From Leptodactylus fallax (lineage: Eukaryota; Chordata; Amphibia; Anura; Leptodactylidae), in the NCBI GenBank assembly GCA_947044405.1, contig CAMRHE010000156.1, forward strand, positions 663,001 to 727,000: a stretch of 64,000 nucleotides of DNA. The letters run 5' to 3'. The position numbers and the translations under genes are program-made. Below, one piece after another: positions 23,024 to 32,276 of this stretch; position 1 is the first letter of the stretch; each line of letters opens with the position of its first letter. Below the pieces are notes generated by a model. The model saw only the letters and a program-made list of their open reading frames with translations. It did no database searches and was not told where the DNA came from.

Positions 23024-23161
23024 CTTGGTGGATGGACGAGCCCACGTGGCCCCCATTCTCTATAATAGGAGCGCCGCAGATAGCTGAGAACTGGACTTCG
23101 GCTATCTTTGGCACTCCCATTGAAGTGAATGAGAGCCACGCGGGTTCGTCCATCCACCAAG
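23024..23161. repeat. ~138-bp imperfect hairpin conserved in the hAT family
   Basis: CTTGGTGGATGGACGAGCCC at the left and its counterpart ending CGTCCATCCACCAAG at the right form arms of about 60 bp. The same structure lies at 42698-42833 (copy B) and about 59557-59695 (copy C). Confidence 0.85.
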
Positions 23162-23919
23162 CGACACGACTATATATATGACTGCAGTCAGGCAGAATTC
23201 CCACCCAGTGGGGGAAAAAAACAATTCTCAGGCTCAGTGGGGGTCTCAGCAGACAGACCTCCATCAGTCAGGTATTTATCCTCATTTAGGTGAATACAGG
23301 GCAGTAACATTTTGTGACTTACAGGTGACGTCTCTGACTAATCCTTCACATTTCCCTTCTCTTCCCTTTGGACCGCAATGACCACTTCTTCCAGCTGTGA
23401 CTTGTCTCTGTAAAGTTTGCAACACAGACATCTTTGGCTCCTCACTTTTCCAGGCACCTGACCCACATTGTCCTCACCTGCACACCCATCCTGCTACTAC
23501 CCCAATTATAAAATATATGATATAACCCCCCATAATGAATAATACCCCCAAGTGCATCTTTATATTAATAATGTACGTGTGTACCCTGTATAAATAGTGC
23601 CCCTTATTAATCATGCCCAGGTGTTAACTAATTAAAAGGTTTTACAGGTCATTAATAAACTAATCAGTGGGACTCAAAAACCCAGGACCCCTACTGATCA
23701 GCTGTGTGAATGGTACCTGTGTAAGCGGCGTGACCGCTTCTCTGTTTACATAGTGTCATTCATCTCATAGCGGCCATGTAATGTAACTACAGCCTCGTCC
23801 TATACACGTCTATGTGACAAGGCTGGAACTACATCACACGGCCACTGTAAACAGACAGCGTATGATATAAACAGGTGCCATAGCCCTTGTTTATAACACC
23901 CCATTTACACACACTATAA

Positions 23920-24605
23920 TGTTCCACAGCAGCCCCTGCACACTGAATTATGCCTCACAGCGGCCCCTGCACACGGTATTATGCTCCATAGTGGCCCCTG
24001 CACACTGTATTATGCCTCGCAGCGGCCCTTGCACACGGTATTATGCTCCATAGTGGCCCCTGCACACTGTATTATGCCTCGCAGCGGCCCCTGCACACGG
24101 TATTATGCTCCATAGTGGCCCCTGCACATGGTATTATGCCCTGCAGTGGCTCCTGCACACGGTATTATGTTCCACAGCAACTCCTTCACACAGTTTTATG
24201 CTCCCTAGTAGCCCCTGCACACAGTATTATGCCCCATATTGGCCCCTGCACACAGTATTATGCTCCAAATTGGCCCCTGCACATGATATTATGCTCCACA
24301 GTGGCCCCTGCACACGGTATTATGCTCCATAGTGGCTTCTGCACTGGTATTATGCTCCATAGTGGCCCTTGCACTGGTATTATGCTCCATAGTGGCCTCT
24401 GCACTGGTATTATGCTCCATAGTGGCCCCTGTACTGGTATTATGCTCCATAATGGCCCCTGCACTTGTATTATGCTCCATAGTGGCCCCTGCACCTGTAT
24501 TATGCTCTTCAGTGGCCCCTGCACACAGTAATATGCCCCATAGTGGCCCCTGCACTGGTATTATGCTCCACAGTGGCCCTTGCACTGGTATTATTCTCCA
24601 TAGTT
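23920..24605 (-). repeat. 30-32 bp minisatellite inside hAT-A
   Basis: About 20 tandem units of the type GTATTATGCTCCATAGTGGC plus CCCTGCACAC, with variants of 30 bp lacking an internal AC. The array opens repetitive frames on both strands that are not genes. Confidence 0.9.
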
Positions 24606-25281
24606 GCCCACCCATGAATTATTATTATACTCTGGGGTCTTTTCAGACCCCAGAATATAATGATCGGAGACCCAGGGGAGGTGACAAACATAAAAACCAG
24701 TACTACTTACCTATCCTGGACACCGGTGCACTCCCCGCAGCTTTCGGCCCTGTTTAATTGCGCGCACAGGTCACGTGATAAGGCCGGTGACGCGACCTGA
24801 TGACGTCACCAGAGGCCCCAAGCCTGTTCGGAGTAACACCGATCGAAGGAGAGGTAAGTAGGATATGCTTTTATGTTCCCTCACTTCCTCTGGGCCTCCG
24901 ATTATTATACGCCGGGGTCTGAAAAGACCTCGGAGTATAATAATAGTAGTATTTGAAGCCCGCGGCCTCACTTACCGATGCCCGGGGATACTCCAGCAGG
25001 TTACGGCCTATTTATATATATATATAAAAAAAAAGTTATCCGCACCTACCTGCAATGCCTTGATGACGTCATTGTATCGTCGCCTGCGCTGTGATGCGAG
25101 CGTCTTGTAAACCAGCCCAGGACAGGCACCGCTCAGCTCTGTTTTTTTGTTTTTTTTAAAGCGGCCTGTCCTGGACTGGTTAACGGTAAATATAAATTAA
25201 AAAATTACACACCCCAGACAGTGAGGGACAGTGCCGCCTGAGGCGGCCACCTCACTTCGCCTAATTAGCGGTGTTCCCCTG

Positions 25282-25462
25282 GTTGCTGCATATTGAACTG
25301 CTGCTGAGCTTGTTGCTGGGCTTGTAAAGCTTCTGCATGAAACTTTTGTTGCTGTTCCATGGACTGTTCATGTCTCAGATTAGCCTGTACCAGCTGCTTT
25401 ATTACGTCCTCCGTTGTGCTGGATGGGCCTTGCAATGCAGTAGCAGCTTTCACCCAAGACAT
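25282..25462 (-). pseudogene. Gypsy gag N-terminus upstream of hAT-A
   Basis: ATG at 25462 starts MSWVKAATALQGPSSTTEDV followed by a glutamine-rich stretch (ALQAQQQAQQQFNMQQ), ending where hAT-A begins. It is the natural N-terminal part of the capsid-like protein continued at 22296-22955. The start lies about 75 bp downstream of the primer-binding-like site, which fits a short leader. Confidence 0.82.
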
Positions 25463-25538
25463 AGGCTTCTGGCCTTTTTAATGTCCACAATATGCAAGAC
25501 CTCACACTTTTGTCATGCTGTTGCCCCTAGCAACAGTT

Positions 25539-25555
25539 GCCCGCATCCTCCACCA
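25539..25555 (-). promoter_or_regulatory. Probable primer-binding site of the gypsy element
   Basis: Read on the minus strand, TGGTGGAGGATGCGGGC lies two bases after the LTR end CCCTACA. TGG at this spot is complementary to the CCA end of a tRNA. The sequence is similar, with an indel, to the complement of a vertebrate tRNA-Ala 3' end, but I cannot confirm the primer. Confidence 0.55.
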
Positions 25556-25557
25556 AT

Positions 25558-26093
25558 TGTAGGGAGCAGCTCACACGGTGGGGGTCAGCAATGACGAAGT
25601 TCACAGAGGCAACGGGTTTTAAAACGCCAAGGGTCCTTTATTTAGGCGCTTCGGCACAAAATTACATCACATAAGCAAAACAAAAGCCTAAGCCTGTCCG
25701 CCTCTAACTAAACAGTATCATGCACCTCACCTAGTGCAGGCAAATACATATCCGCAAACACAGTATGACAGTGTGTAAACCTTCACTCCAGGGGTGCTCT
25801 CTCTCCGGCCTGGCTCTTGTCAGCCCTCCTTTTGCCAGGCTTCCTTCCTCAGTAATCACTCACAGGAAGCCTCAACTGAGAGCACCTGGGAGTAGGGGAA
25901 AACCCCGTAGTGGACCAGGGGTGTGGACTGGAGGACTCCCACTACCAACCTGTCCTCCAGTCTAGAAAATCCAGCCCATGTAACTTAAAGAAAATCCCTA
26001 GCAGACTATGTTCTGCTAAGGCAACTTCCTGGATTTCCGTTACCTTGCCTAGCTGAGGAAACCAGGTGAGATATACACCCCATCCAGCACTTT
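25558..26093 (-). mobile_element. 5' LTR of the Gmr1-like gypsy element
   Basis: It ends ...CCCTACA next to the primer-binding-like site. A polyadenylation signal (CTAAATAAAGGAC on the minus strand, about 25632-25645) lies near its downstream end, as expected for the U3-R-U5 order. The upstream limit is not exact (about 26080-26100, before the Tc1 element). No partner 3' LTR is in the window. Confidence 0.65.
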
Positions 26094-26467
26094 ACCATAA
26101 ACTTTATATATATACAGTACAGACCAAAAGTTTGGACATACCTTCTGATTCCAAGAGTTTTCTGTATTTTCATGACTATAAAAATTGTAGATTCACACTG
26201 AAGGCATCAAAACTATGAATGAAAACATGTGGAATTATATACTTAACAAAAAAGTGTGAAACAACTGAAAATATGTCTTATATTCTAGGTTCTTCAAAGT
26301 AGCCACCTTTTGCTTTGATTACTGCTTTGCACACTCTTGGCATTCTCTTGATGAGCTTCAAGAGGTAGTCACCTGAAATGATTTTCACTTCACAGATGTG
26401 CCCTGTCAGGTTTAATAAGTGGGATTTCTTGCCTTATAAATGGGGTTGGGACCATCAGTTGTGTTGT

Positions 26468-26481
26468 TCAGAAGTCAGGTG
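26468..26481. repeat. 14-bp target-site duplication, left copy
   Basis: TCAGAAGTCAGGTG here is repeated exactly at 26908-26921. Without the insert the Tc1 sequence reads through as in copy 1 (GAAGTCAGGTTGATATAC region). Confidence 0.85.
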
Positions 26482-26907
26482 TTTAGAAGTTTAGCATTTC
26501 ACATACTGAGGACTACAGAGATCTGATGAAGGGGTGCGTTCTTCCGAATGCAATAAAAACCCCGAAACACGTTATCCAATTAAAGCTTGAATCCTTTTCT
26601 ACCCTGTGATCATCCTGTGATTTGATATTTGAGAGCGCAAGTCCTGGGATTCCGTAGGAACACTCTGTTCCAGTTGTACATATCTATTAATCACAGCTCC
26701 AGTCCTTCGGATGGCCGATAATCCCAGTTGAATGCGATCCAAGTCTAAGACGTATCTCACTGTATACTCATCATTTTCACCTTAATTGGTTTGGTTAAGT
26801 ATCTTCAAGTTGTGAGGAATAATTGAGGATCTACCAGTATTCATTATAAATAGTGGTTCCTGCACGGAGCGCAATCTTTCCAATTACCCTTTATTCCCAT
26901 ACACGTA
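26482..26907 (+). mobile_element. Hammerhead-bearing retroelement fragment (Penelope-like)
   Basis: A 426-bp insert flanked by an exact 14-bp target duplication. At 26523-26568 it has CTGATGA, then a GGGG...CCCC stem, then GAAAC, the conserved core of a hammerhead ribozyme. Such motifs are known in Penelope-like elements and small retrozymes. No protein is encoded. It could be a 5'-truncated Penelope-like tail or an independent non-autonomous unit. Confidence 0.6.
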
Positions 26908-26968
26908 TCAGAAGTCAGGTGGATACACAGCTGATAGTCCTACTGAATGGAGTGTAAGAATTTGTATT

Positions 26969-28021
26969 ATGGCAAGAAAAAAGCAGCTAAGTAAAGAAAA
27001 ACGAGTGGCCATCATTACTTTAAGAAATGAAGGTCAGTCAGTCTGAAAAATTGGGAAAACTTTGAAAGTGTCCCCAAGTGCAGTGGCCAAAACCATCAAG
27101 CGCTACAAAGAAACTGGCTCACATGAGGACCGCCCCAGGAAAGGAAGACCAAGAGTCACCTCTGCTGCGGAGGATAAGTTCATCCGAGTCACCAGCCTCA
27201 GAAATCGCAGGTTAACAGCAGCTCAGATTAGAGACTAGGTCAATGCCACACAGAGTTCTAGCAGCAGACACATCTCTACAACAACTGTTAAGAGGAGACT
27301 GTGTGCAGCAGGCCTTCATGGTAAAATAGCTGCTAGGAAACCACTGCTAAGGACAGGCAACAAGCAGAAGAGACGTGTTTGGGCTAAAGAACACAAGGAA
27401 TGGACATTAGACCTGTGGAAATCTGTGCTTTGGTCTGATGAGTCCAAATTTGAGATCTTTGGTTCCAACCACCGTGTCTTTGTACGACGCAGAAAAGGTG
27501 AACAAATGGACTCTACATGCCTGGTTCCCACCGTGAAGCATGGAGGAGGAGGTGTGATGGTGTGGGGGTGCTTTGCTTGTGACACTGTTGGGGATTTATT
27601 CAAAATTGAAGGAATACTGAACCAGCATGGTTACCACAGCATCTTGCAGCGGCATGCTATTCCATCCGGTTTGCGTTTAGTTGGACCATCATTTATTTTT
27701 CAACAGGACAATGATCCCAAACACACCTCCAGACTATGTAAGGGCTATTTGACCAAGAAAGAGAGTTATGGGGTGCTACGCCAGATGACCTGGCCTCCAC
27801 AGTCACCAGACCTGAACCCAACCGAGATGGTTTGGGGTGAGCTGGACCGCAGAGTGAAGGCAAAAGGGCCAACAAGTGCTAAGCATCTCTAGGAACTCCT
27901 TCAAGACTGTTCGAAGACCATTTCAGGTGACTACCTCTTGAAGCTCATCAAGAGAATGCCAAGAGTGTGCAAAGCAGTAATCCAAGCAAAAGGTGGCTAC
28001 TTTGAAGAACCTAGAATATAA
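26969..28021 (+). pseudogene. Tc1-like transposase with three stops
   Basis: ATG at 26969 (MARKKQLSKEKRVAIITL) opens a full-length but broken transposase of about 340 codons. A TGA interrupts the first helix-turn-helix (GQSV-stop-KIGKTLK). Then come TIKRYKETGSHEDRPRKGRP and a second stop in the region before the catalytic domain. DDE blocks are intact: [23 protein letters not shown] and SPDLNPTEMVWGEL, where P-I-E is altered to P-T-E. A third stop follows at AKHL. It ends near 28019. Confidence 0.9.
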
Positions 28022-28049
28022 GACATATTTTCAGTTGTTTCACACTTTT

Positions 28050-28115
28050 TTTTTATTATTATTATTATTATTATGCTTACTTATATAGCGCCATCATATT
28101 CCACAGCAATTTATT
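28050..28115 (-). mobile_element. Captured LINE 3' tail with ATT repeat
   Basis: TTATTATTATTATTATTATG then CTTACTTATATAGCGCCATC, absent from the matching place in copy 1. It is a very short 5'-truncated L2/CR1-type insertion on the minus strand. Confidence 0.6.
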
Positions 28116-28274
28116 GTTAAGTATATAATTACACATGTGTTAATTCATAGTTTTGATGCCTTAAGTGTGAATCTACACTTTTTATAGTCATGAAAATACA
28201 GAAAACTCTTGGAATGAGAAGGTGTGTCCAAACTTTTGGTCTGTACTGTATATATATATGTACATATTTATATA

Positions 28275-29915
28275 CAGTTGTGCTAAAAAGTTTATATAAC
28301 CCGGCAGATTTTTTGTTTTTTGGCCTTTTTTCAGAGAATATGAATGATAACACAAAAACTTTTTCTCCACTCATGGTTAGTGGTAGGTTGAAGTCATTTA
28401 TTGTCAAACTTCTATGTTTTCTCTCTTTAAATCATAATGACAACCAAAAACATCAAAATGACCCTGTTCAAAAGTTCACATACCCCAGTTCTTAATACTG
28501 TGTATTGCCCCCTTTAACATCAATGACAACTTCATGTCTTTTGTGGTATTTGTGGATGAGGCTCTTTATTTTCTCAGATGGTAAAACTGCCCATTCTTCT
28601 TGACAAAAAGTCTCCAGTTCCTGTAAATTCTTGGGCTGTCTTGCATGTACTGCGCGCTTGAGATCTCCCCAGAGTGGCTCAATGATGTTGAGGTCAGGAG
28701 ACTGAGATTGCCACTCCAGAACCTTCACTTTCTTCTACTGTAGCCAATGACAGGTCGACTTGGCATTGTGTTTTGGATCATTGTCATGCTGGAACATCCA
28801 AGTACGTCCCATGCGCAGCTTCCTGGCTGATGAGTGCAAATTTGCCTCCAGTATTTGCTGATAACGTACTGCATTCATCTTTCCTTCAAATTTGACCAAG
28901 TTTCCTGTGCCTTTGAAGCTCACACATCCCCACATCATCAGTGATCCACCTCCGTGCTTTACAGTAGGAATGGTGTTGCTTTCATCATAGGCCTTGTTCA
29001 CACCTCTCCAAATGTAATGTTTATGGTTGTGGCCAAAAAGTTTGATTTTTGTCTCATCACTCCGAATTACCTTGTTCCAGACATTTTGAGGATTGTCTCT
29101 GTGCTGTTTGGTGTATTGAAGGCAAGATTCTTTGTGGCATTTGTGCAGTAATGGCTTTTTTCTGGCAACTCAACCATGCAGCCCATTTTTCTTCAAGTGT
29201 CTCCTTATTGTGCATCTTGAAACAGCCACACCGATAGTTTTCAGAGAGTCCTGTACTTCAGCTGATGTTATGTGTGGGTTTTTCTTTGCATCCCAAACAA
29301 TGTTCCGGGCAGTTGTGGCCGAAATTTTGGTTGATCTAACTGACCGTGGTTTGGTTTTTACAGAGCCCCTGAGTTTCCATTTGTTAATCACAGTTTGAAC
29401 ACTGCTGACTGGCATTATCAATTCATTGGATATCTTTTTGTATCCCTTTCCTGTTTCATACCGTTCAACTACCTTTTCCTGTAGATCCGTGGACAATTCT
29501 TTTGCTTTCCCCATGACTCACAATCCAGAAACGTCAGAGGCTGGAGGAAGGATGCAACAGTCTCTCTGGATCCCAGAAACTCACTCAGCTTTTATGCACA
29601 CACTGATTACAAGCAAACAGGTCACAGGTGAGGATGTTACCTTTAGTAGCCATTCAGACCCCTTTGTGTCAACTTTTGGGCATGTTATCAGGCCTAAATC
29701 ACCAGGGTATGTGAACTTTTGAATAGGGTCATTTTGATGTTTTTGGTTGTCATTATGATTTAAAAAGAAAACACAGAAGTTTGACAATAAATGGCTTCAG
29801 CCAACCACTAACCATGAGTGGAGAAAAAGTTTTTGTGTTATCATTCATATTCTCTGAAATAAGGCCAAAAAAAACAAAAAATCTGTCGGGGTATGTAAAC
29901 TTTTTAGCACAACTG
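28275..29915 (-). mobile_element. Tc1/mariner element, CAGTTGTGCTAAAAAG family, copy 1
   Basis: Ends CAGTTGTGCTAAAAAGTTTA and TTTTTAGCACAACTG with long TIRs of over 200 bp, 1641 bp in all. It forms the outer left part of the large palindrome whose right counterpart is 32277-33757. Confidence 0.9.
28492..29514 (-). pseudogene. Tc1-like transposase, nearly full length with breaks
   Basis: MGKAKELSTDLQEKVVERYE at 29514 begins a paired helix-turn-helix domain (ISNELIMPVSSVQTVINKWK) and ends with RRHLKKNGLHG before a stop near 29170. The catalytic part reads [33 protein letters not shown] and, after a stop near 28733, VLEWQSQSPDLNIIEPLWGD to the end KGGNTQY. At least two breaks separate the pieces; key catalytic residues are still present. 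Confidence 0.9.
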
Positions 29916-30313
29916 TATGCATATCTATATACTGTACAGTGCCTTGCAAAAGTATTCATACTCATTGAACTTTTTCACATTTTGTCACCTTACAACCACA
30001 AACTTAAATGTATTTTATTGAAATTAAGTGATAGACCAACACAAAGTAGCCCATAATTGTGAAGTGGAGCAAAAATGATACATGGTTTTCAAAATTTTAA
30101 TCAAATAAAAATCTGAAAAGTATAGCATGCAAACGTATTCAGTCCCCTGTACTCTTGTGCCCCTAAATAAAATCCAGTGCTATCAATTGCCTTCAGAAGT
30201 CACTTAATTAGTTTACAGAGTCCAGCTGTGTGTAATTTAGTCTCAGTATAAATACACCTGTTCTGTGAAGGCCTCAGCGGTTTGTTAGAGAACACTAGTG
30301 AACAAACAGCATC

Positions 30314-31244
30314 ATGAAGACCAAGGAACTCACCAGACAGGTCAGAGATAAAGTTGTGGAGAAGTTAAAAGCAGGGTTAGGTTATAAAAACATATCCCAA
30401 GCTTTGAACATCCCAAGGAGCACTGTTCAATCCATCATCCAAAAATGGAAATAGTATTCTACAACTGCAAACCTACCAAGACATGGCCGTCCAACTAAAC
30501 TGACAGATCGAACAAGGAGAGCACTGGTCAGAGAAGCAGCCAAGAGGTCCATGCTCACTCTGGAGGAGCTGAAGAAATCCACAGCTCAGGTGGGAGAATC
30601 TGTCCACATGACAACTATAAGTCATGAGCTCAACAAATCTGGCCTTTATGGAAGAGTGTCAAGAAGAAAACCATTGTTGAAAGAAAGACATAAGAAGTGC
30701 CGTTTGCCAGTTTGCCACAAACTATATAGGGGACACAGCAAACATATGGAAGAAGGTGCTCTGGTCAGATGAGACCAAAGTTGAACTTTTTGGCCTAAAT
30801 GCAAAGCGCTATGTGTGGCGGAAAAGTAACACTGCTCATCTCCCTGAACACACCATCCCCACTGTGAAACATGGTGTTGGCAGCATCATGATGTTGGCAT
30901 GCTTTTCTTCAGCAGGGAGAGGGAAGCTGGTCAGAGTTAATGGGAACATGGATGTAGCTAAATACAGGGAAATCATGGAAGAAAACCTGTAGAAGGCTTC
31001 AAAAGACTTGAGACTGGGAAGGAGATTCACCTTCCAGGAAGACAATGACCCTAAACATACAGCCAAGGCTACAGTGGAATGGTTTAGATCAAAGAATATT
31101 CATGTGTTAGAATGGCCCAGTCAAAGTCCCGACCTAAATCCCATTGAGCATCTATAGTAAGACATGAAAATTGCTGTTCACAGATGCTCTCCTTCCAATC
31201 TGGCTGAGCTTGAGCTATTTTTCAAAGAAGAATGGGCAAAAATC
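30314..31244 (+). pseudogene. Tc1-like transposase N-terminal and central part
   Basis: It starts MKTKELTRQVRDKVVEKLKA and reads QALNIPRSTVQSIIQKWK before a TAG. After that MLTLEELKKSTAQVGESVHM and the region with [20 protein letters not shown] (first Asp) and [11 protein letters not shown] (second Asp, with H changed to E). At 31155 two adjacent stops (TAG TAA) hit the Glu region. The reading is cut at 31244 by the inverted insert; the last 3' part lies at 33860-33950. Confidence 0.88.
31143..31244 (+). repeat. 102-bp direct duplication, left copy
   Basis: ATTGAGCATCTATAGTAAGA through GGGCAAAAATC recurs at 33758-33859 with about six differences, including the shared double stop. The two copies flank the inverted insert. 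Confidence 0.85.
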
Positions 31245-32260
31245 CATGTTCCCATTAACTCTGACCAGCTTTGCTCTCCCTGCTGAAGAAAAGCATGCCA
31301 ACATCATGATGCTGCCAACACCATGTTTCACAGTGGGGATGGTGTGTTCAGGCATATGAGCAGTGTTACTTTTCCGCCACACATAGCGCTTTGCATTTAG
31401 GCCAAAAAGTTCAACTTTATTCTCATCTGACCAGAGCACCTTCTTCCATATGTTTGCTGTGTCCCCTATATAGTTTGTGGCAAACTTGCAAACGGCACTT
31501 CTTATGTCTTTCTTTCAACAATGGTTTTCTTCTTGACACTCTTCCATAAAGGCCAGATTTGTGGAGCTCATGACTTATAGTTGTCCTGTGGACAGATTCT
31601 CCCACCTGAGCTGTGGATTTCTTCAGCTCCTCCAGAGTGAGCATGGTCCTCTTGGCTGCTTCTCTGACCAGTGCTCTCCTTGTTCGATCTGTCAGTTTAG
31701 TTGGACGGCCATGTCTTGGTAGGTTTGCAGTTGTAGAATACTATTTCCATTTTTGGATGATGGATTGAACAGTGCTCCTTGGGATGTTCAAAGCTTGGGA
31801 TATGTTTTTATAACCTAACCCTGCTTTTAACTTCTCCACAACTTTATCTCTGACCTGTCTGGTGAGTTCCTTGGTCTTCATGATGCTGTTTGTTCACTAG
31901 TGTTCTCTAACAAACCACTGAGGCCTTCACAGAACAGGTGTATTTATACTGAGACTAAATTACACACAGCTGGACTCTATTAACTAATTACATGACTTCT
32001 GAAGGCAATTGATAGCACTGGATTTTATTTAGGGGCACAAGAGTACAGGGGGTTGAATACGTTTGCATGCTATACTTTTCAGATTTTTATTTGATTAAAA
32101 TTTTGAAAACCATGTATCATTTTTGTTCCACTTCACAATTATGGGCTACTTTGTGTTGGTCTATCACTTAAAATCTCAATAAAATACATTTAAGTTTGTG
32201 GTTGTAAGGTGACAAAATGTGAAAAAGTTCAATGAGTATGAATACTTTTGCAAGGCACTG
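31242..32260 (-). mobile_element. Inverted, 3'-truncated copy of the CAGTGCCTTGCAAAAG element
   Basis: This is the inner right arm of the palindrome, matching 29937-30953 with about 98% identity by eye. Shared damage (TAG after IIQKWK) shows that it is a direct copy of the left arm's element and not an independent insertion. Its transposase frame starts at 31881 and breaks off at GNMD at about 31243. Confidence 0.85.
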
Positions 32261-32276
32261 TATATAGATATGCATA

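Larger units (their letters stand above)
22956..25281 (-). mobile_element. Non-autonomous hAT element, copy A, with minisatellite
   Basis: Termini (C)AGCGGTGAACCTAGCC and the opposite end CAGGGGAACACCGCTAAT (minus strand) match those of copy C, and the 8-bp duplication GTTGCTGC brackets it. It is in the opposite orientation to copy C. It holds the ~138-bp hairpin, about 20 minisatellite units and two GGGGTCT palindromes. A sub-terminal piece present in copies B and C (CAATATACACAATACAC region) is missing near 23000. No transposase is encoded, so it depended on another hAT. Confidence 0.88.
19291..26093 (-). mobile_element. Gmr1-like Ty3/gypsy retrotransposon, split by hAT-A
   Basis: Read on the minus strand the order is LTR, primer-binding-like site, gag, zinc knuckle, protease, integrase, reverse transcriptase, RNase H. 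In ordinary gypsy elements the integrase comes last; integrase before RT is the arrangement described for Gmr1-like elements of deuterostomes. A hAT element interrupts gag (22956-25281), a deletion removes the middle of integrase, and the 3' end with its LTR is lost near 19291. Codons are only mildly decayed. Confidence 0.85.
26115..28248 (+). mobile_element. Tc1/mariner element, CAGTACAGACC family, copy 2
   Basis: Same family as 11969-13508 but on the plus strand. It keeps the N-terminal region that copy 1 lost. Two later insertions enlarge it: a 426-bp hammerhead-bearing fragment in the 5' TIR region (26482-26907) and a 66-bp LINE tail in the 3' TIR (28050-28115). TA-rich flanks are present. 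Confidence 0.9.

Noticed and set aside
23920..24605. Regular 30-32 bp repeats resembling a CRISPR array
   Set aside because: There are no unique spacers; whole units repeat in tandem within a hAT element of a vertebrate-type genome. It is a minisatellite.
24043..24757. Long frames with a repeated LHSGPCT pattern, also at 7453-7653 and 58120-58743
   Set aside because: Produced by the minisatellite having a unit length compatible with open frames; the pattern appears on both strands and in several frames.
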